Of a stretch of DNA of 64,000 bases, positions 16,010 to 23,815 are shown in pieces; the first letter of the stretch is position 1, and the number at the start of each line of letters is the position of its first letter. This DNA is from Lentisphaeria bacterium. GTDB taxonomy: Bacteria; Verrucomicrobiota; Lentisphaeria; Victivallales; UBA1829. A program made the position numbers and the translations under genes. The notes beneath the pieces were generated by a model. The model ran no database searches. It had not been told where the DNA came from and saw only the letters and a program-made list of their open reading frames with translations. The stretch spans positions 1-64,000 of the forward strand of contig JAFVTF010000025.1 of assembly GCA_017503375.1 (NCBI GenBank), written 5' to 3'.

Positions 16010-17119
16010 TCAGATGCCGTTCCGCTTGACCCAGTTCGCAAGGCGTTCCAGATGTCCGGGAATATCCAGATGCTGCGGACAGACAGCTGTGCAGCATTCG
16101 CATTTTACACAATCGGAAGGTTTGTGTTTTTCCGCATGCCATTTATAGGAGCGGACGACTCCGTCAGCTTTTCCGAAAAGCTGTGCGTTATTCAGGGTAC
16201 TGATATAGCCGGGAATCGGCAGTTCCAGAGGACATGCCGGAACACAATATCTGCATCCGGTACATTCCACAAGCGGTACGCGAGTCAGATAAGCCCGGAG
16301 TTTACCGAGGGCCTTCAGTTCATCATCGCTCAACGGCTGGAAATCTTTCATGGTATTGACATTATCCTGCATCTGTTCCATATTGGAAATCCCGCTGAGA
16401 ACGGTATCGACACCATCCAGTCCGGCTGCAAAACGGATTGCCCAGGAAGCAGTGCTGCGCTCCGGTGAGACTGCACGCAGAATCGCAGTGCCTTCTTCCT
16501 GAAGATTTGCAAGCATTCCGCCTTTGACGGGTTCCATGATCAGAATTTTCTTTCCGTGTTTCCGTGCAGTTTCATAACATTCACGGGAGCGGATGGAAGG
16601 ATTATCCCAGTCAATATAATTGATTTGAAGCTGAACAAAATCAACTTCCGGATATTTTGTCAGAACTTTATCAAGAAGCTCCGGTGTTCCGTGGAAGGAA
16701 AATCCGGTTTCTCTGACCAAGCCTGCGGCTTTCTTTTCAAAGATGAAATCGAAATATCCTTTTTCTTCTGCTGCCGGATAGATTTTTTCCTCCACAGAAT
16801 GCAGGAGATAGCGGTCAAAATATCCGGCTTGAGTGACATCCAGCTGTTTCCGGAAAAACTCTTCCGCAGTCATTCCTTCCGGAATCCGCCAGGAAGTCAG
16901 TTTATCTGCAATTTCAAATGTATCCCGTTTATGCCGTTTGACAATACATTCTCTTACGGCATGTTCGGAACATGTATCATGATAAAGTTCTGCTGTATCG
17001 AATCTGCGGAAACCCTGTTCCAGAAAATAATCCGTCAAACGGTTTGTTTCCTGAAAATCAATTTTTCCGTTATTATCAACGGGCAGACGCATCATGCCCA
17101 AAGCGAGTTCTTTTTTCAT
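16010..17119 (-). CDS. Aldo/keto reductase with C-terminal 4Fe-4S domain
   Basis: A 369-residue fusion. Residues of about 1-270 form an aldo/keto reductase barrel, with FDTAELYHD supplying the catalytic Asp and Tyr and LLHSVEE the His region. The C-terminal part (about 280-360) is a ferredoxin-like module with CTGCRYCVPACP and CVKCECCTAVCP, enough Cys for two 4Fe-4S clusters. This architecture is common in anaerobes; the electron partner and substrate are not known. It lies 29 bp downstream of trpB on the same strand, so the two are probably co-transcribed. Confidence 0.9.
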   Translation of the reverse strand: MKKELALGMMRLPVDNNGKIDFQETNRLTDYFLEQGFRRFDTAELYHDTCSEHAVRECIVKRHKRDTFEIADKLTSWRIPEGMTAEEFFRKQLDVTQAGYFDRYLLHSVEEKIYPAAEEKGYFDFIFEKKAAGLVRETGFSFHGTPELLDKVLTKYPEVDFVQLQINYIDWDNPSIRSRECYETARKHGKKILIMEPVKGGMLANLQEEGTAILRAVSPERSTASWAIRFAAGLDGVDTVLSGISNMEQMQDNVNTMKDFQPLSDDELKALGKLRAYLTRVPLVECTGCRYCVPACPLELPIPGYISTLNNAQLFGKADGVVRSYKWHAEKHKPSDCVKCECCTAVCPQHLDIPGHLERLANWVKRNGI

Positions 17120-17148
17120 GATACAGATCCTCGGTATTTATGCGGTGA

Positions 17149-18366
17149 TCAGTAGTTTCTGTCGTCACCGTAACCGTAATGTTCGACAACATAATCCACA
17201 TCCTTATCTCCTCTGCCGGAGCAGGTGGCAAGGATGGAACCATAGGGATGTTCTTTAGCCCATTTGATTGCGTATGCAATGGCGTGGGAACTTTCCAGTG
17301 CGGGGATGATTCCTTCATAGCGGGAAAGCATGAAGAATGCATCGACAGCTTCTTCATCGGATGCGGTTACGTACTGAACTCTGCCGAGATCGTGCCAGAA
17401 TGCATGTTCGGGGCCGACTGCCTGATAATCCAATCCGCTTGCAATGGAGTAAACCGGATCTGCTTCGCCCTTATCATCGGCGAGAACGTAGGAATGGAAT
17501 CCGTGAAGATCGCCCGGTTTTCCATAATTGATCGTTGCGGCATGATCGCCTTTTTCTTTGCCGCGTCCGAGGGGTTCCACACCGAAAATATCAACGGGAT
17601 CATTGAGATAAGCGCAGAAGGATCCGGCAGAGTTGGAACCTCCGCCGACACATGCGCAAACAGCATCGGGCAGGTGGCCGGTCATTTCAAGGAACTGCTG
17701 ACGGGATTCATCACCGATACAAGCCTGGAAATCGCGGACCATCAGCGGGAAGGGATGCGGACCGGCTGCAGTTCCGATGCAGTAGATGGAATCTTTGTAA
17801 TTTTTTGCATAGGATTCAAAAGCGGAGTCAACAGCTTCTTTCAGAGTCTTCTGTCCATGGGAAACAGGAATGACTTTTGCGCCCAGGATTTTCATTCTTG
17901 TGACGTTGGGAGCCTGTTTTACGATATCGACTTCACCCATGTGGATTTCACATTCCAGACCAAAATACGCTGCGGCTGTTGCGAGAGCAACTCCATGCTG
18001 TCCGGCTCCGGTTTCAGCGATGATCCGTTTTTTGCCCATATATTTGGCGAGGAGACCTTCGCCCATGCAGTGATTGAGTTTATGGGCTCCGGTATGGTTC
18101 AAATCTTCCCGTTTCAGATAGATCTGGCAGTTTCCGATTTTACGGGAAAGTCTGTCGCAATGATAAACAGGGGTAGGCCGGCCCTGAAATTCTTTGCGGA
18201 TGCGGCGGAGTTCATTGATAAACTGAGCCGACTGGCAGATCGCCTGATATGCGGTATTGATTTCTTCAAAAGCTTCTTTCAGTTCCGGTGTAAGCTGAGC
18301 ACCGCCATAAGGTCCGAAAAATCCATCCGGTGTCGGATAATCGCGGAAATAACGGGAAAAATCCAT
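17149..18366 (-). CDS. trpB: Tryptophan synthase beta chain
   Basis: A 405-residue pyridoxal-phosphate enzyme that joins indole and serine to give tryptophan. The PLP lysine is in [11 protein letters not shown] (about 86-96), the substrate loop in ETGAGQHG (about 115-122) and the phosphate-binding loop in GGGSNS (about 236-241); the late HAIAYA and CSGRGDKD are also typical. This is the TrpB1 type. No trpA or other trp gene adjoins it; the downstream partner is the aldo/keto reductase. A GGAGG site lies 5 bp before the ATG and a good promoter upstream. It may work with a distant trpA, or salvage indole on its own. Confidence 0.95.
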   Translation of the reverse strand: MDFSRYFRDYPTPDGFFGPYGGAQLTPELKEAFEEINTAYQAICQSAQFINELRRIRKEFQGRPTPVYHCDRLSRKIGNCQIYLKREDLNHTGAHKLNHCMGEGLLAKYMGKKRIIAETGAGQHGVALATAAAYFGLECEIHMGEVDIVKQAPNVTRMKILGAKVIPVSHGQKTLKEAVDSAFESYAKNYKDSIYCIGTAAGPHPFPLMVRDFQACIGDESRQQFLEMTGHLPDAVCACVGGGSNSAGSFCAYLNDPVDIFGVEPLGRGKEKGDHAATINYGKPGDLHGFHSYVLADDKGEADPVYSIASGLDYQAVGPEHAFWHDLGRVQYVTASDEEAVDAFFMLSRYEGIIPALESSHAIAYAIKWAKEHPYGSILATCSGRGDKDVDYVVEHYGYGDDRNY

Positions 18367-18403
18367 GGTAAACCTCCATTATTGTTATCTTTATTATTCG
18401 AGT

Positions 18404-18432
18404 AATATATCATTATGCACATTTATTTTCAA
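18404..18432 (-). promoter_or_regulatory. Predicted trpB promoter
   Basis: Minus strand TTGAAA (18432-18427), 17-bp spacer, TATATT (18409-18404), 37 bp before the start codon. Confidence 0.65.
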
Positions 18433-18731
18433 ACAGAAAAAAGAGTTTTTTTTGAAAAAACAATTGGAATTCACAGATATCCCATAATTTTTCAAAAAAC
18501 GGGTATTTTTACACTTTTTGAGCGGGAGAAAATTGATTTTTAAAAAAGTGATTTTGTCAAATACAGCAAACAGGAGCTATCGGAGAGGCAATGGTTCTGG
18601 AAAGAAAAATCATTCAAACAGCACTTTGACTATCCGTAAGAGTTTGTTCATTCAATGAAGGCAGTTTGTCAAGAATAAATATAACAGTTGTTATGGATTA
18701 ATTCCAGTCATTTTGGCTGAAATATAAAAGA

Positions 18732-18927
18732 GCGGCAATTTCAAAAGTCTTCAAAACTGTCTGAAAATTCTTGCCGTGATCTGAAAATGGAGCGTTTTTC
18801 GGTGGTTACTCTTCCTCCTTTGCTGAAGCTATGGAGGACAAGTTGAGCAGCCACACTCAAACTGCCATTTCAATTTCATCAGCAATCTCTTTTCAGCCAA
18901 ATTTTGCCGGACTTTTGAAATTACCTC
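18732..18927. repeat. Family A element, copy A2 (with 30-bp internal insertion)
   Basis: Full-length copy with a slightly diverged left end (AGCGGCAATTTCAAAAGTC) and intact right end (GACTTTTGAAATTACCTC). Between GTTACTC and GTTGAG it has about 30 extra bases forming a TCCTCC...GGAGGA hairpin, shared with copy A1 and absent from A3, A4 and A6. Confidence 0.85.
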
Positions 18928-19121
18928 TTGCATATTCAGTAATGAACTATCAAAAAATTCAGTGATTCTGTACAGACCTTGGATTTTTATGGGATATCTG
19001 TGGTAATTTAGCTGAAATGTTCAAACTTTGTCACTCATAATGGTGATTTGTGTTCAGGAAAGCAAGACCAAACTTTACAGGTTTTCATTTTCTTCACAGA
19101 ACACCATCATCACCTCTTGTT

Positions 19122-20108
19122 TCAGAATTTTAATTCCAGATGCGGCCGATAATACTCAATTCCGGATTTATGCGCAAAAACCTGGTCCCAGAACATTTCC
19201 CAATCCCAGCTCCAGGAGGGAAACTCCTGTCCTGGCTGGTTCGACCATACAGTATTATAGGCTCCTACTTTATCCATGTCCGGCAGATTCGGGAAAAATA
19301 CCCGTATCCGTTCACAGAATTCGTAAAGCGGATTGTCCCCCCGGGCAAAAATTGCCGTGGGCGGCGATTCCCGGAACAGGCGTGCGATGCAGTTCGGCCG
19401 GTTATGGAAGTCCTTGCAGGAACACCAATTGAATTCCGGCGTTTCAAACTCCAGCCCAACTCTTTTTCCGGCTTCCGTCATTTGACGCCGTTTATATTCC
19501 CTGATCTCCGGGTCATGACTTACAAATAAAATACGTTTGTGTCCGCGATTCAGAAAATAACGGAGCGTTTGTTCGGTGATATAGTCCCAATCGGTCAGAA
19601 CCGCTGATTCCGGTTCTGCTTCCAGCCATTCAAAACGGTTGCAGAATATCAGATGATAACCGCTGGTCAGACGTTTGATTTCCGGATAGGAAAGTTCTTT
19701 TCCTCCGCCGTCGATATAAATTCGGACTGGTTGTTTTTCGATCATGCTTTCGATGGTTCCCGGAATCAGGGGCAATGTCATTGAAATACAGTTTGCTGCG
19801 CTGCAGGATTTGAGAAATGATTCGTAATAGTGTTCCATGTTTCCGATACTGATTCCGGAGATAAAGGCGCAGAGTTCGCTTTGCTTTTTTTTGAAAGGGA
19901 TAAAGAGACCGGATCTGGCACTGCGGTGGATCAGACCCATTTTTTCCAATTTTTCGCATGCCTGATAGAGGACCATGGTGCTGACTTGGTATTGTTTGCC
20001 CAGGGTTCGCATGGAAGGTAGTTTTTCACCGGGTTTGTATTTCCCGGAACGGATGGATTTTGCAAGGTCTTCTGTTACGATCGCTGTTTTAGATATTTTT
20101 TCTGTCAT
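19122..20108 (-). CDS. GntR-type winged-helix regulator with periplasmic-binding-like domain
   Basis: A 328-residue regulator. The N-terminal winged helix (about 1-70) has SGKYKPGEKLPSMRTLGKQYQVSTMVLYQACEKLEKMGLI, a GntR-type HTH. The rest resembles the LacI-type sugar-binding core, as in AraR-like GntR/LacI hybrids: YIDGGGKEL, GHKRILFVSHDPE and AIFARGDNPLYEF. I set the start at the internal ATG (20108), because residues before it do not belong to the GntR domain; an ATG at 20147 would add 13 residues. The predicted promoter and a 29-bp inverted repeat (20127-20155) overlap, suggesting autoregulation. The target genes and sugar are unknown. Confidence 0.88.
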   Translation of the reverse strand: MTEKISKTAIVTEDLAKSIRSGKYKPGEKLPSMRTLGKQYQVSTMVLYQACEKLEKMGLIHRSARSGLFIPFKKKQSELCAFISGISIGNMEHYYESFLKSCSAANCISMTLPLIPGTIESMIEKQPVRIYIDGGGKELSYPEIKRLTSGYHLIFCNRFEWLEAEPESAVLTDWDYITEQTLRYFLNRGHKRILFVSHDPEIREYKRRQMTEAGKRVGLEFETPEFNWCSCKDFHNRPNCIARLFRESPPTAIFARGDNPLYEFCERIRVFFPNLPDMDKVGAYNTVWSNQPGQEFPSWSWDWEMFWDQVFAHKSGIEYYRPHLELKF

Positions 20109-20126
20109 ATTATAAGTTCCGTTCTT

Positions 20127-20155
20127 GTTATATTTTATGTAGAGCATAATATAAC
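20127..20155. promoter_or_regulatory. Inverted repeat, candidate autoregulatory operator
   Basis: Arms GTTATATT (20127-20134) and AATATAAC (20148-20155) are perfect inverted copies 13 bp apart and cover the -10 box of the GntR-type gene. The central bases TTATG/CATAA extend the symmetry partly. Confidence 0.45.
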
Positions 20156-20175
20156 AGTGGTTTTAGCAATGTCAA
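20148..20175 (-). promoter_or_regulatory. Predicted promoter of the GntR-type gene
   Basis: Minus strand TTGACA (20175-20170), 16-bp spacer, TATATT (20153-20148). An 18-bp spacer to TATTAT is the alternative. Confidence 0.55.
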
Positions 20176-20203
20176 GAATGTCATAACTTGATTCGGTAAA
20201 AAA

Positions 20204-20229
20204 CTTGACAGGAAAATTGAACTGTCAAG
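20204..20229. promoter_or_regulatory. Perfect inverted repeat upstream of the hsp20 genes
   Basis: CTTGACAG (20204-20211) and CTGTCAAG (20222-20229) form perfect 8-bp arms with a 10-bp centre. It does not match the CIRCE sequence. It could be a heat-shock repressor site for the genes at 20362 and 20832; unproven. Confidence 0.4.
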
Positions 20230-20361
20230 CAAATATACGTTGTTTTCGGGGGAGTGTCGGTTGGATATAACAAAAATATATCAGAAGAGAATCATGATAA
20301 CAGAAACGGGTGTCTAATGGAATGAACCCGTCCGAGTGAGGACATAACAAGGGAGGTGTTT

Positions 20362-20814
20362 ATGGGTTTTCTTACAAAGAGGAATGATCGGGGGATTGTT
20401 TCGGGAGGAGTCATGTTTCATGATCTGGTACGGAATTGGTTTCCGGATTTGACGGATGTGCTTTGGAAGGATATGATTCCGGAGTCACGGATGAGCGTCA
20501 TGGTTGAGGAGGATTTTGTTAAAGTCATGTTTGCTTTCGCCGGGTGTAAAGCTTCTGATTTTGATGTGGAATCTTCCGGAATGTTCCTGACGGTTCGTGT
20601 CGCCCGCCGTACCAAATATCCGGCAGAGGAGGGGGATAAGCATTATACCTGCAATGAAAGGTGCTGGAATGAGTATCAGGAAAGCGTAAAATTACCTGTT
20701 CCGGTAATTCCGGCAGAGGCAAAAGCCAAGTACAAGGATGGTGTTTTGGAGATTCATCTTCCCCGCTGTACGAAGGGAAAATGTGATGCAAAACGAGTGA
20801 AAGTCAACGCATAA
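20362..20814 (+). CDS. Hsp20/alpha-crystallin small heat-shock protein, Cys-rich variant
   Basis: A 150-residue ATP-independent holdase. The alpha-crystallin domain spans about 40-145, with the typical order VMVEEDFVKVMFAFAG, then VKLPVPVIPAEAKAKYKDGVLEIHLPR, which contains the A-x-x-x-n-G-v-L motif. I chose the ATG at 20362, 5 bp after GGGAGG; a GTG at 20356 overlaps that site. Unlike most Hsp20 proteins it has six cysteines, including CNERC (in the middle loop) and CTKGKC near the C-terminus, so metal binding or redox control is conceivable. It is followed after 17 bp by a second, Cys-free hsp20. Confidence 0.88.
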   Translation: MGFLTKRNDRGIVSGGVMFHDLVRNWFPDLTDVLWKDMIPESRMSVMVEEDFVKVMFAFAGCKASDFDVESSGMFLTVRVARRTKYPAEEGDKHYTCNERCWNEYQESVKLPVPVIPAEAKAKYKDGVLEIHLPRCTKGKCDAKRVKVNA

Positions 20815-20831
20815 AATAAGGAGAAATGAAG

Positions 20832-21155
20832 ATGAATAATGAACAGAAAAAGATGTTTACAGAAATTACTCCGGTGGCAGATATTATTGAGGAAAATGAA
20901 AAAGCAACTGTCTATTTTGAGATTCCGGGGGCATCAGCCGGGAATGTCAAAGTTGAAGTGAAAAATTCCACATTAACGATTGAAGCTGAAAGTTATCTGG
21001 AACGTCATGGAAAAAAGGTCTTGTTCAAACGGTCCTTTGAATTGTCCGATGCAGTGGATATTGACAATATCAAAGCGAAGACTCAGGATGGCGTTTTGAC
21101 TTTGACACTTCCGAAAGCGGAATCTGCTCAAGTGAAAAAGATCGCTGTTGAGTAA
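20832..21155 (+). CDS. Hsp20/alpha-crystallin small heat-shock protein
   Basis: A 107-residue small heat-shock protein formed almost entirely of the alpha-crystallin domain: ITPVADIIEENEKATVYFEIPGA, LTIEAES and the end IKAKTQDGVLTLTLPKAE with the A-x-x-x-n-G-v-L motif. The ATG at 20832 is 8 bp after AAGGAG; an ATG at 20826 is only 2 bp from it. It is the second gene of a two-gene hsp20 unit that ends at a strong bidirectional terminator. The two paralogues are dissimilar enough to suggest hetero-oligomers or separate clients. Confidence 0.93.
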   Translation: MNNEQKKMFTEITPVADIIEENEKATVYFEIPGASAGNVKVEVKNSTLTIEAESYLERHGKKVLFKRSFELSDAVDIDNIKAKTQDGVLTLTLPKAESAQVKKIAVE

Positions 21156-21159
21156 AAAA

Positions 21160-21210
21160 AACTCCTTCCGGCGGAATTGTTGAGATTCTTCCGGGAGGAG
21201 TTATTTTTTT
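21160..21210. terminator. Bidirectional terminator between hsp20 and fumC
   Basis: AACTCCTTCCGG (21160-21171) pairs with CCGGGAGGAGTT (21191-21202) with one mismatch; T-rich on the right and A-rich on the left, so it can stop transcription from both sides. Confidence 0.85.
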
Positions 21211-21219
21211 CAGAAAAAA

Positions 21220-22599
21220 TCAGACCATCTTTTCGGGTCTGACAGCTTTATCGAATTCTTCGGCGGAGAGAAAACCGAGTTTGACACATGCTTCTTTGAG
21301 CGTCAAATTTTCTTTGTGTGCGGTTTTTGCGATTTTTGCAGCGTTATCATATCCGATCACGGGGCTGAGCGCGGTGACGAGCATCAGCGATTTGGAAAGA
21401 AGCTCTGCAATCCGGGATTCATCAGCTTTGAGTCCGGCGAGAGCATATTTCAGGAATGATTTTGATGCATCCGTGAGGAGTCTGACTTCTTCAAGCAGGT
21501 CATAAATCATGACAGGTTTGAAGACGTTCAGTTCAAAATTACCCTGGGTTCCGGCCATAGCGACGGCGGTATCAAGGCCTATGATCTGAATGCAGACCAT
21601 TGTCATTGCTTCACACTGAGTGGGATTGACTTTTCCTGGCATGATGGATGAACCGGGTTCATTTTCGGGAAGAATCAATTCTCCCAGGCCGCAGCGGGGA
21701 CCGGAAGCGAGCCAGCGGATATCGTTGGCGATTTTCATCATGGCACAAGCTGCTGTTCTGACAGCTCCGGATGCCGCAACAATGGCATCGTGCGCTGCGA
21801 GGACCGCAAATTTATTGGGCGCGCTGCGGAACGGGAGTTTCGTGTATTCTGCGATTTTTTCGGCGGCAGCTTCCGCAAATCCTGCCGGAGCATTCAATCC
21901 TGTACCGACAGCAGTTCCTCCGAGAGCCAGGTCATAGAGTTCGGGCAGGGCGGCTTCAATTCTTTTGATTGCAGCATCCAGCTGGGCTGCATAGCCGGAA
22001 AATTCCTGACCGAGGGTAAGGGGAACCGCATCCTGCAGGTGGGTTCTTCCGGTTTTTACGATATCTTTGAATGCTTCCTGTTTTTCAAGGAGACCTTTAT
22101 GAAAATCTTTGAGGACAGGGAGGAGTTTTTCCTTGATTTCCTGGGCGGCTGCGATGTGCATTGCCGCCGGGAACGTATCGTTGGAGGACTGGGACATGTT
22201 GACATGGTCGTTGGGGTGAACCGGTTTTTTTGTTCCCTTTTCAAAGCCGAGAATTTCATTTGCCCGGTTTGAAATGACCTCATTGACATTCATATTGCTC
22301 TGTGTACCGCTTCCGGTCATCCACACCTTGAGGGGAAATTGGGTGTCATAATCGCCATTGAGAATTTCATCACAAGCGGCGATCATTGCGTTAGCCAGAG
22401 CTTTATCCAGTTTTCCGGAGGCTGTATTGACAGCAGCGGCAGCCTTTTTGATAAGGACGAGACCGCGAACAACTTCGATAGGGATGAGTTCGTTTCCGAT
22501 ATTGAAGTGGATAATGGAGCGCTGGGTTTGCGCTCCCCAGTATTTTTCAGCAGGGACCTCCAGCGGTCCCATGCTGTCAGTTTCAATTCTGAAAGACAT
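21220..22599 (-). CDS. fumC: Fumarate hydratase, class II
   Basis: A 459-residue iron-independent fumarase that interconverts fumarate and malate. Recognisable blocks are [18 protein letters not shown] (about 98-115), [17 protein letters not shown] (about 185-200) and the superfamily signature [15 protein letters not shown] (about 316-330), whose Ser is the catalytic base. Length is standard. It is the last gene of the nrdJ-mraY-fumC unit (14 bp from mraY). The window also encodes a two-subunit class I-type hydratase (38758-40280), which is more likely a tartrate- or hydroxyacid-type dehydratase than a second fumarase. Confidence 0.96.
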   Translation of the reverse strand: MSFRIETDSMGPLEVPAEKYWGAQTQRSIIHFNIGNELIPIEVVRGLVLIKKAAAAVNTASGKLDKALANAMIAACDEILNGDYDTQFPLKVWMTGSGTQSNMNVNEVISNRANEILGFEKGTKKPVHPNDHVNMSQSSNDTFPAAMHIAAAQEIKEKLLPVLKDFHKGLLEKQEAFKDIVKTGRTHLQDAVPLTLGQEFSGYAAQLDAAIKRIEAALPELYDLALGGTAVGTGLNAPAGFAEAAAEKIAEYTKLPFRSAPNKFAVLAAHDAIVAASGAVRTAACAMMKIANDIRWLASGPRCGLGELILPENEPGSSIMPGKVNPTQCEAMTMVCIQIIGLDTAVAMAGTQGNFELNVFKPVMIYDLLEEVRLLTDASKSFLKYALAGLKADESRIAELLSKSLMLVTALSPVIGYDNAAKIAKTAHKENLTLKEACVKLGFLSAEEFDKAVRPEKMV

Positions 22600-22613
22600 A
22601 AAAAATCACCTGA

Positions 22614-23792
22614 TTAATGCAGTTTTAATGTAGCCAGACCGAGAAGTGCGCAGAGACCTGCCAAGATCCAGAATCTGGTAACAATTTGAGTTTCAACCCA
22701 TCCTTTCATTTCAAAATGATGATGGATGGGAGCACAAAGGAAAATCCGTTTTTTCCGGAGTTTATAACTGGTTACCTGAAGCATAACGGAAACCGCTTCC
22801 ATGACGAAGACAAAGCCTACGATAAGCAGAAGCAGCTGCTGTCCTATGAGAACTGCAATCAAACCGATCACACCACCCAGGGGCAGACTTCCGGTATCTC
22901 CCATGAAAACGGAAGCCGGTTTGCAGTTGTACCAGAGGAATCCGATACAGGCACCGGCAACGGCACATGCGAAAACACTGACTTCCCTTGCGCTGGGAAC
23001 CAGCGGGATTGCCAGATATTTTGCAAATACCGCATGACTGCACATGTAGGCAAACACCGCAAACGACAGGGCACAGGAAATCATGCAGCCGGCTGCCAGA
23101 CCGTCTTTTCCGTCAGTGAGGTTCACCGCATTGGAAGTTCCCGTGACAACGAAACCATTGAACAGAAGCATGAGACCGACGAAGAGACTGGTCCATGCAA
23201 TTCCCAAGGTGATAAGCGGCTGCTTTGAGAACGGTGTCATCAGGAAAACCTGAGCTGTATCATTATCGGGCAGGGCAATGACAGGCTCCTTGAAGAAGGG
23301 AATATAGAGCTGCATTGTGACAGCTTCCGGTGTTTTATAAAGGAGATAGGCAGCGGAAAGAGAAATGAAAAATTGAACAATCATTTTGACTTTTCCCGGA
23401 ACTCCGTCTTTAATATCCCGTTTATAACGGATTTTAATGAGATCATCCACAAAACCGAGCGCTCCGAGAGAACAGAGAACGCAGAGGAAAATGATCAGCA
23501 TTCTGTTCATCACACCCCAGAGCAGGGTCGAGATGAGAATTGCCGCAACAATGAGGATCCCCCCCATAGTCGGTGTTTTTTTCTTGAGATTTTCATCTTC
23601 CTGTTCGTTCAGGAGATTTTCATATCTCCAGTTGGCGACACAGAATTTTTTCAGAAGAGCGATGACCGGTTTTCCGAAAAGAATGACGATAAACATTGCA
23701 GTAAACAACGCTCCGCCTGCGCGAAACGTAACGTATTCGAACAGGCGGAAGGGGCCGAATATACTGCGTAAACCTTCGAGGTAGTACAGCAT
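22614..23792 (-). CDS. mraY: Phospho-N-acetylmuramoyl-pentapeptide-transferase
   Basis: An integral membrane enzyme (392 residues, about ten helices) that transfers phospho-MurNAc-pentapeptide to undecaprenyl phosphate to form lipid I. The family motifs are complete: KKKTPTMGG, the aspartate pair GFVDDLIK, NLTDGKDGLA, the catalytic FMGDTGSLPLGG and APIHHHFEMKGW near the C-terminus. It stands outside the usual dcw cluster, between nrdJ (23 bp) and fumC (14 bp). Peptidoglycan synthesis in the host is therefore expected, which matters because peptidoglycan was long disputed in parts of the PVC group. Confidence 0.97.
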   Translation of the reverse strand: MLYYLEGLRSIFGPFRLFEYVTFRAGGALFTAMFIVILFGKPVIALLKKFCVANWRYENLLNEQEDENLKKKTPTMGGILIVAAILISTLLWGVMNRMLIIFLCVLCSLGALGFVDDLIKIRYKRDIKDGVPGKVKMIVQFFISLSAAYLLYKTPEAVTMQLYIPFFKEPVIALPDNDTAQVFLMTPFSKQPLITLGIAWTSLFVGLMLLFNGFVVTGTSNAVNLTDGKDGLAAGCMISCALSFAVFAYMCSHAVFAKYLAIPLVPSAREVSVFACAVAGACIGFLWYNCKPASVFMGDTGSLPLGGVIGLIAVLIGQQLLLLIVGFVFVMEAVSVMLQVTSYKLRKKRIFLCAPIHHHFEMKGWVETQIVTRFWILAGLCALLGLATLKLH

Positions 23793-23815
23793 GTTGAGTC
23801 AACTCCGGCAAAATA

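Larger units (their letters stand above)
18367..19121. other. Long intergenic region trpB - GntR gene
   Basis: 755 bp without a convincing gene. It holds the trpB promoter (18404-18432), a stem ATAACA-GT-TGTTAT near 18680, and family A copy A2 (18732-18927). The remaining sequence is A/T-rich with no long reading frame that I trust and no recognisable RNA. Confidence 0.65.

Noticed and set aside
17179-18405. 408-codon plus-strand frame opposite trpB
   Set aside because: Antisense shadow of trpB; no ribosome site and no recognisable motif.
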